Positions 1-8,833 of a stretch of DNA of 64,000 bases are shown here, one piece after another; the stretch's first letter is position 1; each line of letters starts with the position of its first letter. The notes under the pieces were generated by a model. That model ran no database searches. It saw only the letters and a list, made by a program, of their open reading frames with translations, and was not told the origin of the DNA. Source of the DNA: Bacillus rubiinfantis (lineage in GTDB: Bacteria > Bacillota > Bacilli > Bacillales > Cytobacillaceae); NCBI GenBank assembly GCA_000752035.1, contig CCFE01000024.1:124001-188000 (forward strand). Direction: 5' to 3'. Made by a program: the position numbers and the translations under genes.

Positions 1-416
1 TGACCCCAGATGGAGGTGATGACAATAATATTTCCTGAACGCTTTGAAATTAGTTTTGGTAGTAATTCTTTTGTAAGCATCAGCGGGGTTTGGACATGTA
101 TGGACAATAATTTTTCCAATTCCTTCTGCTGTAGATCAACTAACAGACCATACTGACTATTACCGCTGCAATGAATGATGCCATCCAAGGAAAAAAGCTG
201 TGAAGAAAGAATTTTATAGCCGTCAGCTTTCGCTAAATCCGCTTGAATCGGAATGTATTCACCATGGAATGTCTCTAACCTTGCTAATAAATCTTTCATG
301 GATAGTTCATTACGATTGTAATGCAAATACAAATGATACCCACGCTCTGCCAAAGTATAGGCAATTGCCTGCCCGATTCCTCCACTAGCCCCCGTAATAA
401 GTATATATTTATTCAT
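1..416 (-). CDS. ymfI: YmfI-type short-chain dehydrogenase/reductase, 5' part only
   Basis: The first 138 residues of a short-chain dehydrogenase/reductase are visible; the rest lies beyond the left edge. The N-terminus carries the Rossmann cofactor motif TGASGGIG at about residues 8-15. Further in come a central CSGN segment, where the family usually has NAG, and RSGNIIVITS, the strand before the catalytic Ser-Tyr-Lys region. That catalytic region is outside the window. The family reduces carbonyls with NAD(P)H; the closest named relative is YmfI, annotated as a 3-oxoacyl-ACP reductase-like protein of unknown substrate. It lies 55 bp downstream of ymfH, as in Bacillus, so the call rests on motif plus position. 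The true substrate cannot be told. Confidence 0.85.
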   Translation of the reverse strand, partial: MNKYILITGASGGIGQAIAYTLAERGYHLYLHYNRNELSMKDLLARLETFHGEYIPIQADLAKADGYKILSSQLFSLDGIIHCSGNSQYGLLVDLQQKELEKLLSIHVQTPLMLTKELLPKLISKRSGNIIVITSIWG

Positions 417-471
417 GTAGGTCACTCTTTCTAGAAACACATTAAATTCCGCTAAAAAATTTAGCTGCTTG

Positions 472-1758
472 TTATTGGTTCGGTACCACTTGACAGACAG
501 AAAAACGCTCTTCGGCAATGACTTCCTTCGCCAGTGAAATGACATCATTCAGTGAAATCTGTTCAAGTGTTGGCACGACCTCAAAAAGATCCATTTCGTT
601 AAAAGCATAACGGGTAAATTGATTAGCGATATATTCTGGGGAATTAACAGAACGTAGGAAAGCTCCGATTTTTTTCTTTTTCGCTCTCTCTAGCTGTTCT
701 GCTGAAAAGCCGTTTGTCTTTGCCTGCAGTAAAATTTGTTGAATTCTTTCTGCCAGTTGGTCAGGATCCCTTGTGTCACCTCCAACCATTGCAAAGCCAA
801 AACCTTGCTCTTGTGTGTAATCAAAAGAAAAGCTATCATCCACTAACCCATCGTTATATAGCTGATAATAGTGTTCCGAACTTTTACCAAATAAGAGATC
901 GAGCAGGACATTCATTGTTAATTCATTCTTTAACATTTCAACCCCTTTTTGCTCTACATGTAATGCTTTGATTCCCACTAAACATTTTGCCGTTTGAACA
1001 TTCATCGGAATAACCTGTTTTTTCTTTGCTGCCTGTAATGGCTCCTCAGGAAAGTTGCGCCTAATTTCTGGCATTGCTTTAAAGTCTTTTTTAGTTTGAT
1101 TTTCTCTTATCTGTTCCATTATCTTGTCAGGATTGACTGGCCCCACAATAAATAACAGCATATTGCTCGGGTGATAGAAGGTATGATAGCATTCATACAA
1201 CAAATCCTTTGTAATATGAGAGATGGATTCAATTGTTCCGGCAATATCAATCCGTACTGGATGATTCTGATATAGATTTTCAATAATACCGAAATACAAA
1301 CGCCAATCAGGATTATCATCATACATGGTAATCTCTTGACCGATAATTCCTTTTTCCTTTTCGACTGTCTTTTCGGAAAAATAAGGGCTTTGTACAAAAT
1401 CAATCAGCGTTTCTAGGTTTTTCTCAACATCTGTGGTACTGGAAAAAAGATAGGCAGTTCTCGTAAACGAAGTGAAGGCATTAGCTGACGCACCTTGTTT
1501 GCTAAATTGTTGAAAGACATCACCATCTTCTTTTTCAAATAACTTATGTTCCAAAAAATGGGCGATCCCATCAGGGACAGTCATAAATTCACTCTTTCCA
1601 AGTGGTACAAAGGTATTATCAACTGATCCGTATTTTGTCGTAAAGGTTGCATACGTCTTGTTGAAGCCCTTTTTTGGAAGAATATATACATCTAGGCCAT
1701 TGGTCATTTTTTCATAAAAAAGTTCTTCCTTCAGCTGGTCAAACGCTAGTCTCTCCAT
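472..1758 (-). CDS. ymfH: M16 family zinc peptidase YmfH
   Basis: This 428-residue protein belongs to the M16 (insulinase/processing peptidase) family. The inverted zinc motif HFLEH is intact at about residues 67-71, and the downstream glutamate region (EKEKGIIGQEITMYDD) is present, so it is probably an active zinc peptidase. It starts one base after the ymfF stop codon, with a GGAGG-type ribosome site inside the end of ymfF. The two are certainly co-transcribed. M16 proteins often work as pairs in which one partner holds the metal site and the other only helps form the chamber, and this pair fits that pattern (see ymfF). The physiological substrate is unknown to me. Confidence 0.9.
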   Translation of the reverse strand: MERLAFDQLKEELFYEKMTNGLDVYILPKKGFNKTYATFTTKYGSVDNTFVPLGKSEFMTVPDGIAHFLEHKLFEKEDGDVFQQFSKQGASANAFTSFTRTAYLFSSTTDVEKNLETLIDFVQSPYFSEKTVEKEKGIIGQEITMYDDNPDWRLYFGIIENLYQNHPVRIDIAGTIESISHITKDLLYECYHTFYHPSNMLLFIVGPVNPDKIMEQIRENQTKKDFKAMPEIRRNFPEEPLQAAKKKQVIPMNVQTAKCLVGIKALHVEQKGVEMLKNELTMNVLLDLLFGKSSEHYYQLYNDGLVDDSFSFDYTQEQGFGFAMVGGDTRDPDQLAERIQQILLQAKTNGFSAEQLERAKKKKIGAFLRSVNSPEYIANQFTRYAFNEMDLFEVVPTLEQISLNDVISLAKEVIAEERFSVCQVVPNQ

Positions 1759-1759
1759 C

Positions 1760-3040
1760 TTATTTACCCGCCTCCGATCCGGTTAAGAAATAAATGGTAT
1801 CAAGTTCAATTTTCTCGGCAACAGCAACAATCTCTTCCTTTGTAGTTGCCTCCATCTTCTCAAGCCAATCATTCACTATTATCTCTTGTTTTGCTACTAC
1901 ATTATGGTAAAGCAGTTCAAGAAGTCCTCTAGAGGTATCAATTGTTTCAAGAATTTGATTACGGATGACTGCCTTTGTTTGTGATAATTCCTCATCAGTA
2001 AAATTACCTTTTCTCATTGCATCCATTTGTTCATGAATAATGCTTACAGCCTGTTGATAATTTTTTGAATCAATTCCCGACATGACCATTAATAATCCTT
2101 TATGGCTCTCCAAACGACTCGCTGCGTAATACGCAAGGCTTGCTTTTTCACGAACATTTATAAATAATTTTGAGTGCGAAAATCCGCCAAAAATGCCATT
2201 AAAAACTTGAAGCGTAAAATAATCAGGGTCCCCATATATGATATTTGTCCGATAACCAATATTCAGTTTCCCTTGCTTTACATCTTGTTCTTCCTTGACC
2301 TCATGTACCTCACTTTTTTTCCGTATGTCTGGTGTTGAAGCCAGTTTAGCTGTACGAGGCTCGAAATAGAACAGATTGGTGACAATCTCTTTCACCTCAT
2401 TTGCTTTTACATCACCAACCACATACAGATCCATTTCATCTTCCTTAAAAGCGGATTGATAATAAGCGTATAATGACTCAGGAGTGATTTCATCCACCGC
2501 ATCCAGCTCACCGTTTACCTGAAACGCATACGGTTCACCTTGACACATTTCTTCAATCAGACGAACATTTGCATAACGCATTTTGTCATCATAGACTGAT
2601 TGAATACGCTGCTTAAGCGTCCGTTTTTCTTTCTCCACTGTCTCGGCTTCAAACCCGTCACCCGATACATGTGGATTCATTAAAATTTCTGCTAATAACT
2701 CGAAGCCTTTTTTTAATAGTGGATTGGGGTAAGCAAGAAATTTTTCATTTGCGATTTCTATTAAAAAACTAATCACATGATATTCACCTTTTTTTGCTAA
2801 ATCCACATATAAACTGGCACCATATAGGTCATCCAAATACGCTCGTAATTTTGTCGTGGTTGGATAGTTTTTCGTGCTGCTTTGCAGTACTTGCGGTAAT
2901 AAGGCGCGTTTCGTAAGATTCTCTTTCGCTAATGGAGCCTTCATTCTCCAGACCAGTGTGTTTGTTTTATATTTATCCGTTTCAACAATATGGAGTGTAT
3001 AGCCTTTCATTTCAGTTTTAATTTCATTGACTTCATTCAT
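1760..3040 (-). CDS. ymfF: M16 family peptidase-like protein YmfF, metal site absent
   Basis: This 426-residue M16-family protein has the usual two-domain architecture. Where an active member would carry HxxEH, near residues 45-55, the sequence reads RALLPQVLQSS, so no zinc-binding motif is visible. The second-half landmark GIFGGFSHSKLFINVREKASLAYYA, which shapes the chamber, is well preserved. It is most likely the non-catalytic partner of YmfH, encoded one base downstream. The start ATG is chosen from a GGAGGAAAG site 4 bases upstream. A terminator separates it from the preceding transporter operon, so ymfF-ymfH-ymfI probably form their own unit. Confidence 0.88.
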   Translation of the reverse strand: MNEVNEIKTEMKGYTLHIVETDKYKTNTLVWRMKAPLAKENLTKRALLPQVLQSSTKNYPTTTKLRAYLDDLYGASLYVDLAKKGEYHVISFLIEIANEKFLAYPNPLLKKGFELLAEILMNPHVSGDGFEAETVEKEKRTLKQRIQSVYDDKMRYANVRLIEEMCQGEPYAFQVNGELDAVDEITPESLYAYYQSAFKEDEMDLYVVGDVKANEVKEIVTNLFYFEPRTAKLASTPDIRKKSEVHEVKEEQDVKQGKLNIGYRTNIIYGDPDYFTLQVFNGIFGGFSHSKLFINVREKASLAYYAASRLESHKGLLMVMSGIDSKNYQQAVSIIHEQMDAMRKGNFTDEELSQTKAVIRNQILETIDTSRGLLELLYHNVVAKQEIIVNDWLEKMEATTKEEIVAVAEKIELDTIYFLTGSEAGK

Positions 3041-3144
3041 TTTCTTTCCTCCTTCACTGCTAGCAGGCTTAACTTAACATATGTAAGCACTTTTCCTTTT
3101 ATTTTTACCTCCCTCAGGAAAACTATACCATTTTTCGCAGATGT

Positions 3145-3172
3145 AAAAAAACCCTCAGTTTGCACTGAGAGT
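3145..3172 (-). terminator. Intrinsic terminator of the nup transporter operon
   Basis: In the minus-strand transcript, CTCAGT and ACTGAG enclose a GCAA tetraloop, extended by further pairs to about 9 bp and followed by seven T residues. It lies between the nupQ stop and the ymfF start. Confidence 0.85.
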
Positions 3173-3187
3173 TTCTGTAAAAAGGGC

Positions 3188-4147
3188 TTACCTGCTTCCT
3201 TTGATATAATGTGTTCCATCTGCCTTTGGTGCCTCAGCACGGCCGATAAATCCTGTTAGTGCAAGTATGGTTAACACATAAGGAGCTATTAACAAATACA
3301 CATTTGGAATTTCCTTTAAGAATGGTAAACTTGAGCCGATAATGCTAATACTTTGGGCAAATCCAAAGAATAAACCAGCCCCAAGTGCACCAAGCGGATG
3401 CCATTTACCAAAGATCATCGCTGCCAAGGCCATGAAACCTTGACCACTAATGGTAGCGTGGCTAAAGTTTGATGTAATCGACTGTGCGTAAACTGCACCG
3501 CCAATACCACCTAATGCACCTGAGATAATGACACCAATATAGCGCATTTTTGTAACATTAATCCCCATCGTATCAGCTGCCATTGGATGCTCACCAACTG
3601 AACGCAGGCGAAGACCAAATGGTGTTTTATAAACAACATACCAAGCGATAACAGCAACAATTATAGCAACGAATGAAGTCCAGTACGTATTTTGGAAAAA
3701 TATTTCTCCAATGATAGGGATATCTTTCAACACTGGGATATCAATCTTACGAAATCCTTCACTAATAATTCCTGTTTCGCCTTTTCCATAAATCTGTTTT
3801 ACCAAAAACATCGTTAATCCGACAGCCAACAAGTTAATGGCAACACCAGATACAGTATGGTCGGCACGGAAAGTAATCGCTGCGACAGCATGCAGAAGGG
3901 AAAATAATGCGCCTGCAGCCATGGCTACCAAGATAGCAACCCATGGAGTCGCCTTCCCAAATACATCAACGAAAGCCAGGTTAAATACGATTGACGAAAA
4001 GGCACCAATTACCATTAAACCTTCAAGACCAATATTGACTACTCCGGATCGTTCCGAGAAAACGCCGCCTAATGCAGTGAAGATAAGTGGAGCAGCCCAT
4101 AGTAATGTTGATGGAATAACAATAGTTAAAACATCCATTAAGCTCAC
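3188..4147 (-). CDS. nupQ: Nucleoside ABC transporter permease (NupQ/YufQ type)
   Basis: This 319-residue hydrophobic protein has about eight to ten predicted membrane segments. It carries the BMP-type permease hallmarks GVFSERSGVVNIGLEGLM near the N-terminus and GAVYAQSITSNFSHATISGQGFMALAAMIFGKW near residues 218-250. It is the second permease of a nucleoside (guanosine-type) importer, working with NupP, the ATPase NupO and the lipoprotein NupN at the plasma membrane. The chosen start is GTG, directly abutting the TAA of nupP and preceded by GGGGGTGA five bases away. An in-frame ATG three codons on is too far from that site. It is the last gene of the operon, followed by a terminator. Confidence 0.93.
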   Translation of the reverse strand: MSLMDVLTIVIPSTLLWAAPLIFTALGGVFSERSGVVNIGLEGLMVIGAFSSIVFNLAFVDVFGKATPWVAILVAMAAGALFSLLHAVAAITFRADHTVSGVAINLLAVGLTMFLVKQIYGKGETGIISEGFRKIDIPVLKDIPIIGEIFFQNTYWTSFVAIIVAVIAWYVVYKTPFGLRLRSVGEHPMAADTMGINVTKMRYIGVIISGALGGIGGAVYAQSITSNFSHATISGQGFMALAAMIFGKWHPLGALGAGLFFGFAQSISIIGSSLPFLKEIPNVYLLIAPYVLTILALTGFIGRAEAPKADGTHYIKGSR

Positions 4148-5194
4148 TTACTTCACCCCCTTTTTGTTGAATCGATCAAGAAATACTCTGATGATGTAGC
4201 TGGATGCTACAAAGAACACAATCAAGGCAATGATAATATCAACTAGCTCGTTAGGTACTCCTGCTTCAAGTGGCATATTTAATGCTCCCACTTTTAACGC
4301 ACCAAATAATATCGCCGAGAAGAATACCCCTAGTGATGTGTTACCCCCCAATAGGGCGACCGCAATACCGTCGAATCCAACACCAGTGAACCCGCCTTTA
4401 ACAGTAGCATAACCAAATGTACCTAGTCCTTCCATGGCACCAGCTAAACCAGCAAAAGTACCAGCAATGACCATTGATAAAATGATATTTTTGTTAACAC
4501 TCATTCCAGCATATTGAGCTGCATGCTGGTTAAATCCAACAGCTCTTAACTCAAAGCCGCGGGTAGTTCTTTCAAGCAGGAACCACATGATAAAGCAACA
4601 GATAATTGCAATAATAATTCCCCAGTGAAGCCGAGAATAGTCAGTTAAGCTTTGTAACCATTCTGACCGTAAAGAGGCTGAATCCTTAATAATGTCCGTC
4701 TTATCTTTATTATCCGAGATGATGTTTTTTATAATATAGTTAGAAACGTGCAAGGCTACATAGTTCATCATGATGGTAACAATTACTTCATGGACACGAA
4801 AGCGTGCCTTAAGTAAACCCGGTAAAAATGCCCATAAGGCACCTGCTGCCATTGCCGCCAAGATAGCTAAAGGTAAATGAATGATTTTTGGAAGGTCAAA
4901 GGCAACACCGACCCATACAGCTGCAAGCCAGCCGACAAGGAATTGTCCCTCAACCCCGATATTAAAGAGGCCAACTCGAAAAGCAAAGGCTACTGCTAAA
5001 CCAGCTAAGATGTAGGGAGTAAATTGTCTAATAACTTCTCCGAAATAATAAACATCTCCAAAGGCACCATTCCACAAGGCTGTGAAGGCAGTAATCGGAT
5101 TGTACCCACTAACTAACATAATGATTGTGCCGACAATAATACCTAAAATGACGGCAATGATAGGTGTTAAAATACCTTTTAAGCGATTAGACAT
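4148..5194 (-). CDS. nupP: Nucleoside ABC transporter permease (NupP/YufP type)
   Basis: This 348-residue multi-spanning permease belongs to the same family as NupQ. Conserved signatures include FRVGLFNIGVEGQFLVG at about residues 77-93 and the C-terminal-half GFTGVGFDGIAVALLGGN loop that contacts the ATPase. It forms the channel with NupQ. The start ATG overlaps the 3' end of nupO by eight bases; an upstream GTG two codons earlier sits only a few bases from the AAGGAAG site, so ATG is preferred. Overlap with nupO and abutment with nupQ indicate translational coupling. Substrate assignment (nucleosides, probably guanosine or inosine) rests on the known B. subtilis NupNOPQ system. Confidence 0.92.
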   Translation of the reverse strand: MSNRLKGILTPIIAVILGIIVGTIIMLVSGYNPITAFTALWNGAFGDVYYFGEVIRQFTPYILAGLAVAFAFRVGLFNIGVEGQFLVGWLAAVWVGVAFDLPKIIHLPLAILAAMAAGALWAFLPGLLKARFRVHEVIVTIMMNYVALHVSNYIIKNIISDNKDKTDIIKDSASLRSEWLQSLTDYSRLHWGIIIAIICCFIMWFLLERTTRGFELRAVGFNQHAAQYAGMSVNKNIILSMVIAGTFAGLAGAMEGLGTFGYATVKGGFTGVGFDGIAVALLGGNTSLGVFFSAILFGALKVGALNMPLEAGVPNELVDIIIALIVFFVASSYIIRVFLDRFNKKGVK

Positions 5195-6716
5195 TTGCAC
5201 CCGCTTCCTTTCTGTTCGATCCGGCCATCAATAATCCAAGCTCTTGTTCGTCCGTTTCTTTCGGGTCAACAATGGCAACAATTTTCCCTTCATAAATAAC
5301 CGCAATTCGATCACTAACATTCATAATTTCATCTAACTCAAACGAAACTAGCAAAACAGCTTTTCCATGATCACGCTGTTCAATCAGCCGTTTATGGATA
5401 AATTCAATAGCCCCAACATCTAAACCACGGGTAGGCTGGGCAGCGATTAGTAAGTCTGGATCTCGGTCTATCTCACGTCCGATTATCGCCTTTTGCTGGT
5501 TTCCTCCAGATAAGGCGCGCGCCAATGCAGTCTCACTTGGGGTCCGAACATCGAATTCAGAAATTAATCGCTTGGCTTGCTGATAGATTGCTTTAAAATC
5601 TAAAATTCCGTTTTTAGAAAATGGCTTTTTATAATAGTTTTGTAAAACCATATTTTCCGCTATCGGAAAATTTAACACCAGGCCATGTTTATGGCGGTCT
5701 TGAGGAATATGCCCGACTCCAGCCTCAGTTACTTTTCTAGGGGAAAGATTAAATAATTCTTTTCCATTAACTTTAACACTGCCGCTTTCTGATTTACGTA
5801 AACCGGTAATTGCCTCAATTAATTCTGTTTGTCCGTTGCCATCAACACCGGCAATCCCAACAATTTCACCTGAGCGAACAGATAAATCCAATCCATCAAC
5901 AACCGTAATTCCTCTGGAATCCTTCACAACGAGATCTTTTACCTCTAGCACATCTTGCTTTGGTTTAGCTTCTGTTTTCTCTGTCTTAAACACTACTTCA
6001 CGGCCAACCATCAGACTTGCTAACTCATTTGGATTGGTTTCACTCACATTTACCGTACCAATGCCTTTACCTTTACGGATTACTGTACAGCGGTCGGCTG
6101 CTTCCATAATCTCTTTTAATTTATGGGTTATTAAAATAATTGATTTGCCTTCTTTTATTAAGGTTCTTAAAATTTGCATAAGTTCTTTTATTTCTTGAGG
6201 TGTTAATACTGCTGTTGGTTCGTCAAAGATGAGAATGTCGGCACCACGGTAGAGTGTTTTTAAAATTTCTACCCTTTGCTGCATCCCTACAGAGATATCA
6301 GATATTTTCGCCTGTGGGTCAACTGCTAGACCATATCGCTCAGAAATCTCACGTACTTCTTGTTCAGCCTTTTTAATATCGATTCGGCCTGCTTTTGTTA
6401 TTTCACGCCCAAGGATAATATTTTCCGTGACTGTAAATACATCAACGAGCATAAAGTGCTGGTGTACCATCCCTATCCCGAGATCGTTAGCCACATTAGG
6501 GTCGGTAATTTTGACTGGTTTTCCTTTTACACGAATTTCTCCAGCTTCTGGTTGATACAATCCGAAGAGAACATTCATTAATGTTGATTTGCCTGCTCCA
6601 TTTTCGCCGAGTAATGCGTGAATTTCGCCTTTTTTTAATTGCAAAGTAATGTTATCATTTGCAACGAAATTGCCGAATTCCTTGCGAATGTTAAGCATCT
6701 CAATTACATAATCCAT
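5187..6716 (-). CDS. nupO: Nucleoside ABC transporter ATPase, two fused ABC domains (NupO/YufO type)
   Basis: This 509-residue protein contains two tandem ATP-binding cassettes. Domain one has Walker A GENGAGKST (about residues 36-44), the signature ISVGMQQR and Walker B ILIFDEPTAVLTP. Domain two has a weakened Walker A (GVDGNGQTE, no Lys-Ser/Thr), the signature LSGGNQQK and LLIAAQPTRGLDVG. A degenerate second P-loop is typical of this sugar/nucleoside import ATPase class, so it is not a defect here. It energises the NupP/NupQ channel. The start MDYVIEML matches relatives and has an AGGGAGTG site; an upstream in-frame extension of 14 residues is rejected. A 200-bp gap separates it from nupN. 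Confidence 0.94.
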   Translation of the reverse strand: MDYVIEMLNIRKEFGNFVANDNITLQLKKGEIHALLGENGAGKSTLMNVLFGLYQPEAGEIRVKGKPVKITDPNVANDLGIGMVHQHFMLVDVFTVTENIILGREITKAGRIDIKKAEQEVREISERYGLAVDPQAKISDISVGMQQRVEILKTLYRGADILIFDEPTAVLTPQEIKELMQILRTLIKEGKSIILITHKLKEIMEAADRCTVIRKGKGIGTVNVSETNPNELASLMVGREVVFKTEKTEAKPKQDVLEVKDLVVKDSRGITVVDGLDLSVRSGEIVGIAGVDGNGQTELIEAITGLRKSESGSVKVNGKELFNLSPRKVTEAGVGHIPQDRHKHGLVLNFPIAENMVLQNYYKKPFSKNGILDFKAIYQQAKRLISEFDVRTPSETALARALSGGNQQKAIIGREIDRDPDLLIAAQPTRGLDVGAIEFIHKRLIEQRDHGKAVLLVSFELDEIMNVSDRIAVIYEGKIVAIVDPKETDEQELGLLMAGSNRKEAGANV

Positions 6717-6871
6717 TTTTTTCACTCCCTGTGCTAAGGTAAAGGAAAATTCGACCAATTGTAGTATGAGGTCAGACCTTTTAAACTTTTTAAAAAATAG
6801 GGAACCTCCCTCACTTAAATCTTAAGTGAAATGTAGATAATTTCTGCACTTCAATTAAGATTCAATTAAGA

Positions 6872-6901
6872 GGGAATAAGCAGTAATCCCCACTTATTCC
6901 C
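6872..6901. repeat. Inverted repeat in the nupN-nupO intergenic region
   Basis: GGGAATAAG and CTTATTCCC, 9 bp arms around a 12-base loop, sit just after the nupN stop in the minus-strand transcript. No T tract follows at once, so it looks more like an mRNA-stabilising or attenuating hairpin than a full terminator. A smaller palindrome, CACTTAA-ATC-TTAAGTG, lies at 6812-6828 in the same gap. Confidence 0.6.
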
Positions 6902-6916
6902 ACACTAATTCATTTT

Positions 6917-7996
6917 TTATTTTGCACTGAAGTTCTTTAATTCTGCACGAGTTCCTGGAACCTTAACTTTTCCAGATTTGATTTTATCTGTCCAGTCTTT
7001 AACAGCCTTTTCGATTGCGTCTTTATTTGGTGCTTTGTCATTGATTGCTGCTAAACCTACACCATCTTCATGTAAGCCGTATAATACAATCTCTCCACCA
7101 GGGAAGTTGCCATCTTTTGCTTTTTTAGATAAGTCTTGTACAGCAACGTCTACACGTTTTAGTGCGGATGTTAGGACAACATCTGGTCCCATATCAGCTT
7201 GGTCACGGTCAACCCCGATAGCCCAGAAATCTTTGCTTGGATCTTTTGCTTTACGGTCAGATGCTTCTTTGAATAAACCGTTACCAGTTGCTCCAGAAGC
7301 ATGGAAGATTACGTCTGAACCTGAAGAGTACATTTTAGAAGCAATGGATTGACCGAGCTCAGCTTTGTCAAATGCGCCAGCATATTGAACATCAACTTTT
7401 GCATCTGGATTTGCAGCTTTTACCCCTGCAACGAATCCACTTTCGAAGCGCTCAATTACCGCTCCTTCAACTCCACCAATAAAGCCAATTTTATTTGTTT
7501 TAGTAGTCATCGCAGCAGCAACCCCAGCAAGGAAAGAAGCTTCTTGCTCTTTGAAAAGAACGCTCGCTACGTTTGGTTCTTTAACTTCAGCATCAACAAT
7601 GGCAAAGTGAGCATCTTTTTGTTGCTTCGCAATTTCATCAACAGCACCCTGCATTAAGAAACCAATTCCGTATACTAAATCAAAATCTTGACGTACAAGC
7701 GTATTTAAGTTAGTTGCATAGTCAGCATCAGATTTGGATTGAAGATAATCATAACCGCCTTTACCTTTTTTTAGGCCGTTATCTTTACCAAACTTTTGCA
7801 GACCTTCCCAAGCAGATTGGTTAAAGGATTTGTCATCAACACCACCGACATCGGTAACCATCGCTACAGAGAATGCCTTCTCTTTATCTCCACCTTTTGA
7901 TGTGTCACCTTTGTCATCACTCTTTCCACAAGCACCTAATAAAGTACCAGCAGCAAGAACTAATGATAGTGCTACGCCAATTTTACGCTTTTTCAA
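6917..7996 (-). CDS. nupN: BMP-family nucleoside-binding lipoprotein (NupN/YufN type)
   Basis: This 359-residue extracytoplasmic solute-binding lipoprotein of the BMP/Med family captures nucleosides for the NupOPQ transporter. A lipoprotein signal peptide ends in the lipobox LLGAC, with the lipidated cysteine at residue 23. Mature-protein hallmarks include VTDVGGVDDKSFNQSAWEGL, GFIGGVEG and HASGATGNGLF. The start is a TTG codon eight bases after AGGGGGT; there is no better ATG nearby. It is the first gene of the transporter operon and directly follows the GntR regulator ymfC. A palindrome similar to one upstream of ymfC lies at 8041-8060 in its promoter region. Confidence 0.94.
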   Translation of the reverse strand: MKKRKIGVALSLVLAAGTLLGACGKSDDKGDTSKGGDKEKAFSVAMVTDVGGVDDKSFNQSAWEGLQKFGKDNGLKKGKGGYDYLQSKSDADYATNLNTLVRQDFDLVYGIGFLMQGAVDEIAKQQKDAHFAIVDAEVKEPNVASVLFKEQEASFLAGVAAAMTTKTNKIGFIGGVEGAVIERFESGFVAGVKAANPDAKVDVQYAGAFDKAELGQSIASKMYSSGSDVIFHASGATGNGLFKEASDRKAKDPSKDFWAIGVDRDQADMGPDVVLTSALKRVDVAVQDLSKKAKDGNFPGGEIVLYGLHEDGVGLAAINDKAPNKDAIEKAVKDWTDKIKSGKVKVPGTRAELKNFSAK

Positions 7997-8040
7997 GGTA
8001 TTTACCCCCTATGATTGTTGTTTGATTAGGTAGAAAATGT

Positions 8041-8060
8041 GATAATCAGCGTCTGGTATC
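8041..8060. promoter_or_regulatory. Candidate YmfC operator upstream of nupN
   Basis: GATAATCAGCGTCTGGTATC is an imperfect palindrome. Its right half, TCTGGTATC, matches TCTGATATC in the palindrome upstream of ymfC (8834-8853) at eight of nine positions. It lies between a TTGAAA hexamer (minus strand, 8063-8068) and a weak TATCAC hexamer 18 bases on, where a bound repressor would block the polymerase. Function is inferred. Confidence 0.45.
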
Positions 8061-8082
8061 GTTTTCAAAAAAACAAGAAGCT

Positions 8083-8808
8083 CTAAACGCGTTTTCTTAA
8101 TACGTGAAAACGAAACTTATCTGCTTTGAAATAGTTTACCGAATAGAGGATGGGTTCATCCATTTCATCGTAATGCATTTGTTTGAGTACTAACAATGCA
8201 GTTTCCGGATCACATTCAAGCACAGGAGAAATTTTATCGTGATAACCGATTGGCTCAATCTGAGCGACTGCATATGTAATATTTCTATTGGCCTCTTCAC
8301 CAAGAATATGGAAGATGGACTCCTCTCCGTGTGAGAAGGTTTCGGGTAAAATATGCGCCGGAACTTTATCAACACAATATACAACAGGTTCCCCATTGGC
8401 TGTTCTTACCCTTTCAATCACGACAAAATCCTGATGCCTAGAACATGCGAAGCGGTGAACGTCCTCTTCCGTTGCTTCTTGTTTTAAAGATCTTAGAAAA
8501 ATGGTACCAGGTTTCATTCCAACTTGTTTTATCATGTCAGTAACGCTATTTAACTGTTCGATACCTGAAGTAAATAGCGGCTTTGAGTTCACAAAAGTCC
8601 CTACCCCATGGCGTCGAATAATAATATTTTCTTCCTCAAGAATGCGAAGTGCTTCTCGAAGAGTAGCTCTACTGACGCCCAGCAATTTGGCTAAATCAAA
8701 TTCAGAGGGTAATTTTTCTTTTTCCTTATATACCCCTCGTTCAATATCCTGTTTAAGGCGGTCTATGACTTGTAAATACAAATGCCGACTATCTGACTTA
8801 ATAAACAT
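8083..8808 (-). CDS. ymfC: GntR/HutC-family transcriptional regulator YmfC
   Basis: This 241-residue regulator has an N-terminal winged helix-turn-helix of the GntR type. The segment LPSEFDLAKLLGVSRATLREALRILEEENIIIRRHGVGTFV spans about residues 38-78. A C-terminal UTRA-type effector domain follows, with FVVIERVRTANGEPVVYCVDKVP and the closing ILYSVNYFKADKFRFHVLRKR. Such proteins usually repress a neighbouring uptake or catabolic operon and respond to a small metabolite. Here the neighbour immediately downstream is the nucleoside transporter, so nucleoside-linked control is the natural inference. A near-perfect palindrome sits about 25 bases before its start codon, which suggests autoregulation. 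The effector is unknown. Confidence 0.9.
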   Translation of the reverse strand: MFIKSDSRHLYLQVIDRLKQDIERGVYKEKEKLPSEFDLAKLLGVSRATLREALRILEEENIIIRRHGVGTFVNSKPLFTSGIEQLNSVTDMIKQVGMKPGTIFLRSLKQEATEEDVHRFACSRHQDFVVIERVRTANGEPVVYCVDKVPAHILPETFSHGEESIFHILGEEANRNITYAVAQIEPIGYHDKISPVLECDPETALLVLKQMHYDEMDEPILYSVNYFKADKFRFHVLRKRV

Positions 8809-8833
8809 CTGTTTCCCCCAGCCTTTTTTCTAA

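Noticed and set aside
7997..8040. CodY box upstream of nupN
   Set aside because: The best match to the AATTTTCWGAAAATT motif, around CATTTTCTACCTAAT, has about six mismatches, too weak to report although the B. subtilis nup operon is CodY-controlled.
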